64,000 nucleotides of DNA from Streptomyces sp. SCSIO 75703 (GTDB taxonomy: Bacteria; Actinomycetota; Actinomycetes; Streptomycetales; Streptomycetaceae), in the NCBI RefSeq assembly GCF_036607905.1, contig NZ_CP144555.1:3286001-3350000 (forward strand), written 5' to 3'. Under the pieces are notes generated by a model. That model was not told the origin of the DNA and did no database searches. It saw nothing but the letters and a program-made list of their open reading frames with translations. Positions 22,278-29,879 of this stretch are shown in pieces. Numbering within the stretch: the stretch's first letter is position 1; the number at the start of each line of letters is the position of its first letter. A program made the translations under genes and the position numbers.

Positions 22278-22849
22278 ACCTGGGTCCGGTGGAAGTTCTT
22301 GAAGGAGCGGGACGCCGTCGGACCGCGCTGCCCCTGGTAGCGGGAGCCGTACCGCTCGCTGCCGTAGGGGTGCTCGGCCGGCGAGGTGAGCCGGAACAGG
22401 CAGAGCTGGCCGATCTTCATGCCGGGCCACAGCTTGATCGGCAGGGTCGCCAGGTTGCTCAGCTCCAGGGTCACGTGCCCGGAGAACCCGGGGTCGATGA
22501 ACCCGGCGGTCGAGTGCGTGACGAGGCCGAGCCGGCCTAGCGAGCTCTTGCCCTCCAGGCGGGAGGCGAGGTCGTCCGGCAGGCCGATCACCTCGAAGGT
22601 GCTGGCCAGCACGAACTCACCGGGGTGCAAGATGAACGGTTCGTCCCCCACCGGTTCCACGAGCCGGGTGAGGTCCTCCTGCTCGATGGAGGGGTCGATG
22701 TTCGGGTACCGGTGGTTCTCGAACACCCGGAAGTAGCGGTCGAGGCGCACGTCGATGCTCGACGGCTGCACCATGGAGTCGTCGTAGGGATCGATCCGCA
22801 CCCGTCCGGCGTCGATCTCGGCCCGGATGTCCTTGTCTGAGAGAAGCAC
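22274..22849 (-). CDS. dcd: dCTP deaminase (probably bifunctional, dUTP-hydrolysing)
   Basis: A 191-aa homotrimeric enzyme converting dCTP to dUTP, or straight to dUMP, for thymidylate supply. The signature is the [24 protein letters not shown] block (about residues 100-122), followed by [10 protein letters not shown] and a [11 protein letters not shown] tail. The [11 protein letters not shown] form is the one found in the bifunctional mycobacterial Dcd:Dut rather than E. coli Dcd (HVTAHRIDPGW), so dUTPase activity is likely. ATG at 22849. Confidence 0.95.
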   Translation of the reverse strand: MLLSDKDIRAEIDAGRVRIDPYDDSMVQPSSIDVRLDRYFRVFENHRYPNIDPSIEQEDLTRLVEPVGDEPFILHPGEFVLASTFEVIGLPDDLASRLEGKSSLGRLGLVTHSTAGFIDPGFSGHVTLELSNLATLPIKLWPGMKIGQLCLFRLTSPAEHPYGSERYGSRYQGQRGPTASRSFKNFHRTQV

Positions 22850-22966
22850 GCCCCGAGGATACGCAAGGCGCGCGGCACGACGACAACCACCGCCGCGCCA
22901 CGCGCCGACCCCGATGGTGTAACCACCGGCCCCGCCCCCTTCCGAGGCGGGCCACCGCTGTCGCGG

Positions 22967-23125
22967 TTAGCGCTTCCGCCCGTTCACCGGCACCGCGCTC
23001 CGCAGCCGCGCGCAGCGCGGACATCGCACGAGCCGGCAGGGGCCGAGCCGCTCGGCCTGCTGCATCGGGAACGAGGTGGCGGTGAACACGTGCCCATCGG
23101 CACAGCGGACGACGGTGCGCTCCAT
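22967..23125 (-). CDS. Small Cys-containing protein (52 aa), possible zinc ribbon
   Basis: The sequence starts MERTVVRCADGHVFTATSF and has a LVRCPRCARLRSAVPV segment. Cys8 with His12 and the CPRC pair could hold a zinc ion as in small zinc ribbons. Many Streptomyces encode such a peptide near dcd and the tRNA-Gly gene, as far as I recall; function unknown. A longer frame upstream looks non-coding, so ATG 23125 was chosen. Confidence 0.7.
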   Translation of the reverse strand: MERTVVRCADGHVFTATSFPMQQAERLGPCRLVRCPRCARLRSAVPVNGRKR

Positions 23126-23401
23126 CAAGTCCTTCAAGTCCCTTCCCCAAGAGCCGCGTCTGGCTTGCTGCCCTGACGACAAAAGCCACATTACGGGATC
23201 AAAGGGAGGACTCTCCAGGCGGCACTCCGGCCCGCGCACACCCCTCCGCGACCGCCCCACCGTACGCCCCAACTCCGGCCCACCGCAGCCGGTTCACCCC
23301 CGGAAAGCACCACGGGCCCCAACGGCACGAACGCCGGGGGCCTGCGATGAGGTACAGTGAGCGAGCATCCGGACACCGACTCGAAGCGGCGTCCGTACCA
23401 C

Positions 23402-23475
23402 GCGGGTGTAGTTTAATGGTAGAACATCAGCTTCCCAAGCTGAGAGCGCGAGTTCGATTCTCGTCACCCGCTCCA
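23402..23475 (+). tRNA. tRNA-Gly (anticodon CCC)
   Basis: A 74-nt cloverleaf with encoded CCA: acceptor stem GCGGGTG/CACCCGC, D-arm region TAGTTTAATGGTAGA, anticodon stem TCAGC/GCTGA with loop TTCCCAA (anticodon CCC), and T-arm GCGAGTTCGATTCTCGT. A TACAGT box about 50 bases upstream may be its -10 element. Its 3' part is repeated at 26084-26129, so it served as an integration site and was restored on insertion. Confidence 0.97.
23430..23475 (+). repeat. attL: tRNA-Gly 3' end
   Basis: 46 bases running from the anticodon stem to CCA, identical to 26084-26129. Flanking bases differ at once on both sides, so the limits of the repeat are sharp. Confidence 0.93.
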
Positions 23476-23481
23476 TGAAGA

Positions 23482-23505
23482 AGGCCCAGGTCATGACCTG
23501 GGCCT
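23482..23505. terminator. Perfect palindrome after the tRNA
   Basis: AGGCCCAGGTCA and its exact reverse complement, with no loop base, start six bases after the tRNA. It should end the tRNA transcript. It came with the island, since the distal attR copy has its own related terminator. Confidence 0.8.
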
Positions 23506-23664
23506 CAGTCATTTCCGGACTCCTCCATGCCAGGCCGCATAGCAGGCGTCGTGCGACCTCCCTCGTTCCGACCGCGGTGTCATAGCTATGGGGCAGGCTG
23601 ATCCGGGCAGACACCGGCCTTTCATCCGCGGGGCCGGCGAGGAACCTTCCGGAGGGGGCACGGC

Positions 23665-24927
23665 ATGCCGAAGGTCTCGAAGGGGCGGCGTGTGGGGCAG
23701 GCTGCCGTGAACGCGTTGCGCACCCTGCTTGAAGACCACGACCACATCGTGCAAGAGATATCCGGGCAGAACGACTTCGGAGAGGATTTTTACGTCACCT
23801 TCGCCGACGACGGACATCTCACGAGCGACACGATCAAGGTCCAGGTCAAGGGTGGGACTAGCTGGCGCCGAGGCAACGGCTATGCGGTGCCTGTCGACCA
23901 GCACGCTGACACCTGGGCGGACGGGAACATTCCTGTCTACTGCGTGGTGTACGACCCGGATACCAGACGACTGCACTGGGCGAACGCGACGCAACAGCTC
24001 CGACGGTCCGGTCCGCTGAATCCCCCCCGTTTCATCGGCGTCAGCCCAAACGCTGTGCTGAACGACGGCACTGTGCCGTTCTTCGCCGCTCAGGCCCGCC
24101 GTTACGTCGGACGTTACCGGGGTCGTCAGGCGGTCCTGACCCACCTGAGCGAGATGTCCGGAGTGGAGTTCGATTCGACGGACCACGTCCTGCACTTCGT
24201 CAACGGTTTCGACGAAGACCTCATCTTCTGGAAGCGCCCGGGGGACGCGCTGGCGACGCTACTGATGAGCGCGCAAGGCTGGGAACCGTACCTCGTCAGT
24301 CTGGAATCCCTGCTGCGCTCCGAGATGGCGCCGCCGGGAGGTGGAGACGGAGATGGCAGTGATTCCGGCAGTCAATGGGGCGACCCCGACCTGTCGACCG
24401 CCGAGGAACTGGAGCTGAACCGTGCCGAGATCATGTGGGTGGTCTCGTGCTTCGTCTCCAGTCGGGAGGCTGACGAACCCACTGAGTGCGAGGGATGCCT
24501 GAGTTGCACGGGCGAAGAGCCGGTGGAGCACGGCAGCATCGAGGCGGATGTTCTCCACGACTACGTCATCGCCCGCATCGTCGAGCGGGTCGAATCGGAG
24601 CCTGACCTGCTGAGACGGTCGATCCAGGCCATGCGCGAGGAAGCCGAACTCGATCCGGAGATCCTCAGCGAGCTCGGTCCACTCGAAGTCGATTCAAGCG
24701 CCGTGCGCCAAGTGAACAAGCTGAGCCGGGCCACGGTGACGAAGTCGACCGACATCCAACCGGAGGCATTCAGACTGGCCGTTCTCTATTTCATCCACTG
24801 CATATACATTGGTGGCCCCTTGCTTCCTCTCGACGAGCAAGTCCGCATCGTCTGGCGCGTGCCGGAGCCCGAGTCCGTGCCCTTCCGGGGGACTCGGAAC
24901 AGTGACGGCTCGGCTACTCGCGTTTAA
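23665..24927 (+). CDS. DUF4365-type protein, possible PD-(D/E)XK nuclease fold
   Basis: A 420-aa protein. Residues 1-150 match the DUF4365 pattern: a helix (GQAAVNALRTLL), E32-x-S-G-Q-N-D-F-G-E-D-F, and the IKVQVKGG strand (Q-x-K), the order of acid, acid and Lys in PD-(D/E)XK nucleases. DTWADGNIPVYCVVYDP and LHWANATQQLRRS follow. Residues 150-420 are not recognised; a C-E-G-C-L-S-C cluster near residue 276 could bind metal. As the main cargo of a tRNA island it may be a defence or effector gene, which is inference. ATG at 23665 follows an AAGGAACCTTCCGGAGGGGG stretch. Confidence 0.75.
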   Translation: MPKVSKGRRVGQAAVNALRTLLEDHDHIVQEISGQNDFGEDFYVTFADDGHLTSDTIKVQVKGGTSWRRGNGYAVPVDQHADTWADGNIPVYCVVYDPDTRRLHWANATQQLRRSGPLNPPRFIGVSPNAVLNDGTVPFFAAQARRYVGRYRGRQAVLTHLSEMSGVEFDSTDHVLHFVNGFDEDLIFWKRPGDALATLLMSAQGWEPYLVSLESLLRSEMAPPGGGDGDGSDSGSQWGDPDLSTAEELELNRAEIMWVVSCFVSSREADEPTECEGCLSCTGEEPVEHGSIEADVLHDYVIARIVERVESEPDLLRRSIQAMREEAELDPEILSELGPLEVDSSAVRQVNKLSRATVTKSTDIQPEAFRLAVLYFIHCIYIGGPLLPLDEQVRIVWRVPEPESVPFRGTRNSDGSATRV

Positions 24928-24994
24928 TGCACCCCTGCCCGATGCCGACCACGCTCTCATGCAGCCCGATCCGAGCCGGTGGAGGAGATGCCCC

Positions 24995-25016
24995 CCAGCC
25001 GGCCTGCAGGCTGGGA
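24995..25016. terminator. Hairpin between DUF4365 gene and toxin gene
   Basis: CCCAGCC and GGCTGGG arms around an 8-base loop in the 152-bp gap between convergent genes. Confidence 0.6.
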
Positions 25017-25079
25017 AGGAGACCGCTGAGCCAGAGCCGAGTCCGGACGGCGAGCACCGCTTCCACAAGGCGTCGCGGC

Positions 25080-25478
25080 TCAGACCTTCTCGGCGCTCAG
25101 GCGCGGATGCCCGGCAGTGAGCAGCCTGATGTCTTCGAAGTCCGAAGTCAGAATCGTCACCCGGCCGGGATGCTGCAAGGCGGTCGCGCACAGCATGGCG
25201 TCGATGGCGTACTTGTGGCCGTGCAGCCCCGCTGCCCGTAGCAAGCCGGCAGCGGAGTGCGCAACGGCCTGGGTCACCGGCTCGACGGCCAGACGGGACA
25301 GGGTCCACTTCAGCGCGGCGTCGTTGATCTTCGGGTGGATCACCTCGACCAGCACAGCAGCTGACGTGACCACGGGCAGGTCCGCGTCGCGAGCCGCCGT
25401 CAGCCACTCGTGGATTTCCCGATCACGCTGTACGGCCTTCGCCAGGCCCTCGCTGTCCAGGACCAGGGCACCGCTCAC
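25080..25478 (-). CDS. vapC: PIN-domain toxin (VapC-like)
   Basis: A 132-aa PIN ribonuclease expected to cut RNA when free of its antitoxin. Acidic residues of the fold are seen in ALVLDSEGLAK (first Asp), SAAVLVEVIHP (Glu), YAIDAMLCATAL (Asp) and TILTSDFEDIRLL (last Asp), so the active site looks complete. The GTG start overlaps the antitoxin stop (GTGA). The symbol is by family only. Confidence 0.85.
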   Translation of the reverse strand: MSGALVLDSEGLAKAVQRDREIHEWLTAARDADLPVVTSAAVLVEVIHPKINDAALKWTLSRLAVEPVTQAVAHSAAGLLRAAGLHGHKYAIDAMLCATALQHPGRVTILTSDFEDIRLLTAGHPRLSAEKV

Positions 25479-25756
25479 GCAGCCGTCCCAGAGTTTGAAG
25501 CGTCGCCAGTCAGCCGGGCACGCTTGGCCGCCACGGCCTCGGGATCGGCCGGGCCGTGCACCTTGTCGAAGTCCGCGATCAGCTCGTCCAGATTGTCCCG
25601 CTCAATCTGCCGCTGGGCCGCCTTCTCCAGGTACGCCGAGACGCCCCGCTTGCCGACCCGCTCGCGGATGGCTTGCAGAGTTCCGGCGGTCAGGGTGACG
25701 GAGATACCACTGGTGGGGCCGTCGCCGGGTGGGAAGTCAACGTCTTCATCAGCCAC
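25475..25756 (-). CDS. vapB: Antitoxin of the VapBC-like pair
   Basis: A 93-aa protein. Residues 17-45 (GISVTLTAGTLQAIRERVG then SAYLEKAAQRQI) look like a ribbon-helix-helix DNA-binding fold, and the charged C-terminal half (LDELIADFDKVHGPADPEAV) is the likely toxin-binding tail. It precedes and is coupled to the PIN toxin, and a perfect palindrome sits at its start for autorepression. GTG at 25756 is used; little leader exists between it and the operator, so the transcript may be leaderless. Confidence 0.82.
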   Translation of the reverse strand: MADEDVDFPPGDGPTSGISVTLTAGTLQAIRERVGKRGVSAYLEKAAQRQIERDNLDELIADFDKVHGPADPEAVAAKRARLTGDASNSGTAA

Positions 25757-25764
25757 ACCTCGAG

Positions 25765-25785
25765 TATGCCATTGAAAATGGCATA
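25765..25785 (-). promoter_or_regulatory. Toxin-antitoxin operator palindrome
   Basis: TATGCCATT-GAA-AATGGCATA: perfect 9-base arms and a 3-base centre, nine bases upstream of the antitoxin start. The AT-rich content stands out from the surroundings. Likely site for antitoxin autorepression. Confidence 0.85.
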
Positions 25786-26083
25786 GCGGGCGGCAAGTGC
25801 GCCACGAGGCTCAGACCGGGTGACAAAGCAACCCAGCGGCCGGAGGCACGTGGGTGCTATGCAGCCGCAACGCCCCTTCAGTAGCTGACATCCCCGCCGG
25901 GCGGACCGTGCGCAGTTGCCCCCTCAGTGGCGCCGGTCTCCCCCATTCCGGGATTCCGTGCCCTGCGCGTGCCCGTAAGGACGGAAAACCACGGTAAACA
26001 GCGGTGCGATCCGATCCACACGACCATCCCGACGACCAGATATCTGAGCTGGTCAGAGCCATAGAGCCCGCCCAAGCGCCGTC
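25786..26083. other. Distal end of the island, no gene
   Basis: 298 bases between the toxin-antitoxin operator and attR. No intact gene is seen. Integrases commonly end against the att site in such elements; here no integrase frame of useful length exists on either strand, so it has been lost. Confidence 0.6.
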
Positions 26084-26129
26084 GCTTCCCAAGCTGAGAG
26101 CGCGAGTTCGATTCTCGTCACCCGCTCCA
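26084..26129 (+). repeat. attR: partial tRNA-Gly copy
   Basis: Exact 46-base copy of 23430-23475 without the 5' half of the tRNA, hence not a working tRNA. It marks the distal border of the island. Confidence 0.93.
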
Positions 26130-26134
26130 CGCGA

Positions 26135-26161
26135 AACCCCCAGGTCAGTGACCCGGGGGTT
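26135..26161 (+). terminator. Original tRNA-Gly terminator
   Basis: AACCCCC pairs with GGGGGTT, with an inner GGTC/GACC stem, followed by CTTTGTTGT. It lies five bases after attR; before the island arrived it would have followed the tRNA directly. Confidence 0.85.
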
Positions 26162-26324
26162 CTTTGTTGTCCAGACCGGTCGGCGACGCGCGCACCACAA
26201 CCGCGCGCCAATGGCCGGAGAACCGGCGGCCCGGCACCATGGCCGGCTCGAACGCCGGGCACGTCACCCCGCTCGGCTCGGCGCGCGAGCGCGCGCCCGG
26301 GTGCGGTGACCGCTCGCCGACCAC

Positions 26325-26552
26325 TCAGCGCGGACGGTGACTGAGGAGATCACCCGGCTGACACTCCAGCACCTCGCAGATGCGGCTCAGGGTGGTGAAC
26401 CGCACGGCTCTCGCCCTGCCGTTCTTGAGGATCGACAAATTCGCGTGGGTGACTCCGACCCGGCCGGCAAGCTCCGTCAGAGTCATCCCCCGCTCCGCGA
26501 GCAACTGGTCGAGATGGACCTCGATCGCGTGGTCCTGCTCCTCCTCGGACAT
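26325..26552 (-). CDS. XRE-family HTH regulator (YozG-like)
   Basis: A 75-aa Cro/C1-type DNA-binding protein: LDQLLAERGMTLTELAGRVGVTHANLSILKNGRARAVRFTTL is the five-helix HTH (this is split here as LDQLLAERGM, TLTELAGRVG, VTHANLSILK and following), ending in LECQPGDLL. Such small regulators commonly sit directly after a DUF2975 membrane protein. The ATG overlaps the DUF2975 stop by one base (TGATG), so they are coupled. It probably represses its own operon. Confidence 0.85.
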   Translation of the reverse strand: MSEEEQDHAIEVHLDQLLAERGMTLTELAGRVGVTHANLSILKNGRARAVRFTTLSRICEVLECQPGDLLSHRPR

Positions 26553-27196
26553 CAGACTGTTCCTTCGAGGTCCTCGCGCATGGTGATGCCAAGGCGCATG
26601 ATCCGGGCGAAGGAGAGGACACCGAGGCCGGCGAAGCCCGCCATGAAGGGAACGTCCCACGACAGCAGTCCGGAGACAGCACTGATGTCACTGTCGAGCC
26701 GCAGGGAGGCGAGGAGAGCCTTCTCAGCCATGGAGGTGGCAATCGCGGTGAGCACACTGCCTGCCAGCAGCCACCAACCCAGGCGGCGCAGCCGCTCCGC
26801 GGTCCGTGTGATGTAGAGGCCGTCGCGCGCCGCGCCCCGGATCAGCCGGAGAGCGAGCAGGAGCGCCCCGACGATGAAGACGAAGGGAACCAACTGGGTT
26901 GCGGCGTTGAGCAGGGCCTGGACCGTACTGGGAGCTTCAGTGCAGTACTCCGGGTGGGCGTCCACGCGGAAGCTGGCCCCCGGTGCGGGCCTGAAGGCCG
27001 GAATCGGCTGCTCGTCGACACCGATCGTCGTGGTGGTGTCCGTGACGCAGAAGGACTTGTCGCCGATGCCGAGAACGGACGCGTCGTCGGCGAACAGCGC
27101 CACGAGCAGCCCCATGCCCGTCAGTGTCGCGACCACCGTCAGTCCGGCCATGACCGCCGTCGATGTCGGCTCCAGAGGATTGCGGACCTTCGACAC
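26552..27196 (-). CDS. DUF2975 membrane protein
   Basis: A 214-aa protein with four predicted membrane helices: about residues 16-36, 95-115, 138-158 and 175-200. A loop of about 60 residues with two Cys lies between helices 1 and 2, on the outer side. The DUF2975/XRE pair is widespread in Firmicutes and actinomycetes with unknown function. GTG at 27196 was chosen; the frame continues through the operator-like AT-rich block upstream, which is not coding-like. Confidence 0.82.
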   Translation of the reverse strand: MSKVRNPLEPTSTAVMAGLTVVATLTGMGLLVALFADDASVLGIGDKSFCVTDTTTTIGVDEQPIPAFRPAPGASFRVDAHPEYCTEAPSTVQALLNAATQLVPFVFIVGALLLALRLIRGAARDGLYITRTAERLRRLGWWLLAGSVLTAIATSMAEKALLASLRLDSDISAVSGLLSWDVPFMAGFAGLGVLSFARIMRLGITMREDLEGTV

Positions 27197-27206
27197 GACG
27201 CCCCTA

Positions 27207-27236
27207 TATCGATTATCGATGCATCGAAAAACGATA
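27207..27236 (-). promoter_or_regulatory. ATCGAT-rich operator cluster of the DUF2975/XRE operon
   Basis: Half-sites TATCGAT, TATCGAT, ATCGAAA and ACGATA follow each other, with outer TATCG/CGATA arms. The block is much richer in AT than its surroundings and lies 11-40 bases upstream of the GTG. Likely binding site of the XRE protein. Confidence 0.6.
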
Positions 27237-27495
27237 CAGAGCCTGCGTGGACTCGGCAAGGCAGATGGTCACATGCCGTCAGCTCTCCGGTGGCTCCTCC
27301 TTGTGGTGCGCACGAGGAGCCGGCCGGAAGGCGAGCCCTCAGCCCGGTGTTCCCGGCCGGCAGCGACCTCCGACCCGTACTCAAGGTGTGGTGAGCGGAG
27401 CGTGAGCCTCACGCGAGGCGAAGCAGCGGGGCCGTCGTTCGCCTGGAGCGCTTCTCCGCAGTGCATCCGTAGCCCGCCCCGGCCAGGGCGTGCCC

Positions 27496-29010
27496 TCAGC
27501 CGCCGGTGGAGCCGGCCTGCCGGCCGAGCAGCCTGCGTAGTCGTGGGGTGCCCAGCGCGACAGCCGTACCGGCGAGAAGCACGAAGGACCCCACCAGCAG
27601 GAAGTAGGCCGCCGGCGACAGTACCGCGGTCAGCCGGAAGAGCTGGCCGCCCACCACCACACCCACGGCACCGAACATGCCGTTCACCGCGAGCAGACGG
27701 CTGGTGCTGCCGGGAGGCGCGACCGTGGCGGCCAGCGCCAGACCGGCCGGGGCGAGTGCGATCTCGCCGCAGGAGTAGAGCAGGTAGACCAGCAGCAACC
27801 ACTGGGGGCCCACCGGACCGTGCTCGGCGAGCCGGGCCGCCACGGCCATGAGTAGAAAGCTGAGCCCGGCGGCGACCAGCGCGCCCGCGAACTTGACGGA
27901 CACGTCGACGCGCGGCCCGGCCCGCAGCCACAGCCGGGCGAAGAGCGGAGCGGCCAACAGGACGAGAAGCGGGTGCACCGACTGGAACCAACTGGCGGGG
28001 ACCTCGAAGCCGAGCAGGTCCCGGTCGGTGTGCCGCTCGGCGAACAGGCTGAGCACCGATCCGCTCTGCGCGAAGATCATCCAGAATGCGGCAGAGGCGG
28101 CCATCAGCGCGGTGAACCCGGTCAGCCGCCGCTTGTGGACGGCTCCCAGCGCGTGGGTCCGGCGCAATGAACACAGGTACCAGAAGGGCAGGGTGACCGT
28201 GGTGAGGCCGAGGACGGCGAGCACCGCGGGGAGAGGCAGCAGCCCGCTCGCCGCCGGCAGGACCAGGAGCGCACCCACCGCCACGGTGGCCCAGGCGACG
28301 CGCCGGAGCGTGGCCGCGGCCTCGGGGCGTGGCAGCGGGCGGGGCGGACGCGCGCCCACGTCGCCGTACCGGTGCAGGCCCGCGGCGAACTGGATCAGCC
28401 CTGCCGTCATGCCGAGGGCAGCCGCCCCGAAACCGAGATGCCAGGCGACGCGCTCCGCCAGAAGCCCGGTGACCACGGGGGCGACGAGCGCGCTGGCCTG
28501 GATGCACATGTAGAAGAGCGAGAAGGCCGCCTCGCGCCGGCCCTGCCCGGCCCCGCTGACTCCCGCGACCATGGCCGCCATGGCGGGCTTGACCAGCCCT
28601 GTTCCCGCGACGACCAGCAGCAGTCCCGCGTAGAGCGTTGCCGTCACCGGTACCGCGAGTACCGCGTGGCCACAGGTGATGAGCACACCGCCGAGCAGCA
28701 CGGCCCGGCGCGCGCCCAGCAGCCGGTCGGCGAGCCAGCCGCCCGGCAGGCCGGCCATGAAGGTGAGCGACATGTACGCGGCGAAGAGCGCGGTGGCCGG
28801 CTGCGGTGCCATGCCCAGGCCGCCGCGAGCCTCGGAAGCGGTCAGGTAGAGAACCAGGATCGCCGCCATGCCGAAGAAGCTGAACCGCTCCCACAGGTCG
28901 ACCGCGAGCAGGGTGCCGAAGCCGGGGCCACGGCGGTTTCCCGCCGGTACCGCCACGACGGGTGCGGACAGCGGCCGTGCGTCCGGTGACGGAGTCGGGG
29001 AGGTGTCCAC
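27496..29010 (-). CDS. POT/PTR2-family MFS transporter
   Basis: A 504-aa membrane protein with about 14 helices. ERFSFFGMAAILVLYLT and the AAYMSLTFMAGLPGGWLADRLLG-type second block (given in part) match proton-coupled oligopeptide transporters (DtpT type). Last gene of the polyketide core operon, six bases after the methyltransferase stop. POT proteins normally import peptides; in this setting export of or response to the polyketide is possible but unproven. Start GTG 29010. Confidence 0.85.
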   Translation of the reverse strand: MDTSPTPSPDARPLSAPVVAVPAGNRRGPGFGTLLAVDLWERFSFFGMAAILVLYLTASEARGGLGMAPQPATALFAAYMSLTFMAGLPGGWLADRLLGARRAVLLGGVLITCGHAVLAVPVTATLYAGLLLVVAGTGLVKPAMAAMVAGVSGAGQGRREAAFSLFYMCIQASALVAPVVTGLLAERVAWHLGFGAAALGMTAGLIQFAAGLHRYGDVGARPPRPLPRPEAAATLRRVAWATVAVGALLVLPAASGLLPLPAVLAVLGLTTVTLPFWYLCSLRRTHALGAVHKRRLTGFTALMAASAAFWMIFAQSGSVLSLFAERHTDRDLLGFEVPASWFQSVHPLLVLLAAPLFARLWLRAGPRVDVSVKFAGALVAAGLSFLLMAVAARLAEHGPVGPQWLLLVYLLYSCGEIALAPAGLALAATVAPPGSTSRLLAVNGMFGAVGVVVGGQLFRLTAVLSPAAYFLLVGSFVLLAGTAVALGTPRLRRLLGRQAGSTGG

Positions 29011-29016
29011 CGGGAG

Positions 29017-29841
29017 TCACCCGGCCGGTTTCAACGCCACTCCGGCCAGCATCGCGAGCCCCGGGTCGGGGGTCTCGGCCGGTTCGGGACGCCACAGCGG
29101 GGCCCGGACCACGCCGGGGTCCATCAACTCGAATCCCTCGAACAGCGCGGCGAGTTCCCGGTTGTCCCGCCATATCACCCGGCTCACGGCTCCCCGGTAC
29201 TCCTCGGCCGCCTCCGGCGCTGCCCTCGGCACCTCCTCCGCGCCGGCGTGCGAGATCACCATGGCGCTGCCGGGAACCAGCCGCTCGGTGTACCGGCCCA
29301 CCAGAGCGCGCGGGTCGTCGCCGTCCGGAACGAAGTGCAGTACGGCGGCGAGGATCAGTCCGACCGGACGGCCGAAGTCGATCAGCCCGCGGGTGTCCTC
29401 CGCTTCCAGGACCTCCTGGGACTTGTACAAGTCGCCCTGGAAGACCGTCGCTCTGGGTTCGTCGGCGAGCAGTGCCCGGCCGTGTGCGACGGCCACCGGG
29501 TCGATGTCGACGTAGACGACCTTGCTGTCCGGGTGGGCGGAGAGGGCGATGTCGTGCACGTTGCCGTCGGCAGGAATGCCGGAGCCGATGTCGAGGAACT
29601 GCCGTATGCCGAGCGCGGACAGTTCGCGTACCGCGCGGCGCAGAAAGGCCCGGTTGGCCCTGAGGGTGTCCGGGAGGCCGGGGTTGCCCGCCGCGACCTT
29701 GTCGGCGAGTTCCCGGTCCACCGCGAAGTGGTGGGTGCCGCCGATCCAGTGATCGTAGACCCGGGCGATGCTCGGGGTGGTGATGTCGACCTCCGGCGGC
29801 GCCCAGGCGGGGCGGTCCGTTTCGGTGTCCTGGCGTTTCAC
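29017..29841 (-). CDS. SAM-dependent methyltransferase, DUF574 (Methyltransf_19)
   Basis: A 274-aa protein of the actinomycete DUF574 family: ITTPSIARVYDHWIGGTHHF at the start, RQFLDIGSGIPADGNVHDIA as SAM site, then VVYVDIDPVAVAHGRALL and a late VVRAPLWRPEPAE segment. The family is large in Streptomyces and its substrates are unknown; a role in tailoring is possible. GTG at 29841 has GGAGGAG upstream. It lies 38 bases after the P450 gene. Confidence 0.85.
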   Translation of the reverse strand: MKRQDTETDRPAWAPPEVDITTPSIARVYDHWIGGTHHFAVDRELADKVAAGNPGLPDTLRANRAFLRRAVRELSALGIRQFLDIGSGIPADGNVHDIALSAHPDSKVVYVDIDPVAVAHGRALLADEPRATVFQGDLYKSQEVLEAEDTRGLIDFGRPVGLILAAVLHFVPDGDDPRALVGRYTERLVPGSAMVISHAGAEEVPRAAPEAAEEYRGAVSRVIWRDNRELAALFEGFELMDPGVVRAPLWRPEPAETPDPGLAMLAGVALKPAG

Positions 29842-29879
29842 GGGGGTCTCCTCCGGTAGGGGGCGGATGGGGGCGGCCG

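Larger units (their letters stand above)
23430..26129. mobile_element. Small integrated island at tRNA-Gly without integrase
   Basis: The segment lies between two identical 46-bp copies of the tRNA-Gly 3' part, the hallmark of site-specific integration by a tyrosine recombinase. Inside are a DUF4365-type gene and a VapBC-like toxin-antitoxin pair. Its codon use is less GC-biased than that of the neighbours (for example CGATAT-type words in the DUF4365 gene), consistent with transfer. No integrase, excisionase or replication gene is present, so it is a decayed or integrase-dependent passenger island. Confidence 0.85.

Noticed and set aside
23294..23614. Minus-strand frame containing VTRIELALSAWEA across the tRNA-Gly
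   Set aside because: It is the antisense reading of the tRNA; the same peptide appears at attR (26053-26262), a well-known false annotation.
24694..25407. 237-codon minus-strand frame over the DUF4365 gene end
   Set aside because: Overlaps the better supported PIN toxin in another frame and the DUF4365 gene; no domain.
26204..26310. CG/GC-alternating stretch (GCGCGAGCGCGC) after the island as a structured RNA
   Set aside because: Short and without a consistent stem; no RNA family recognised.
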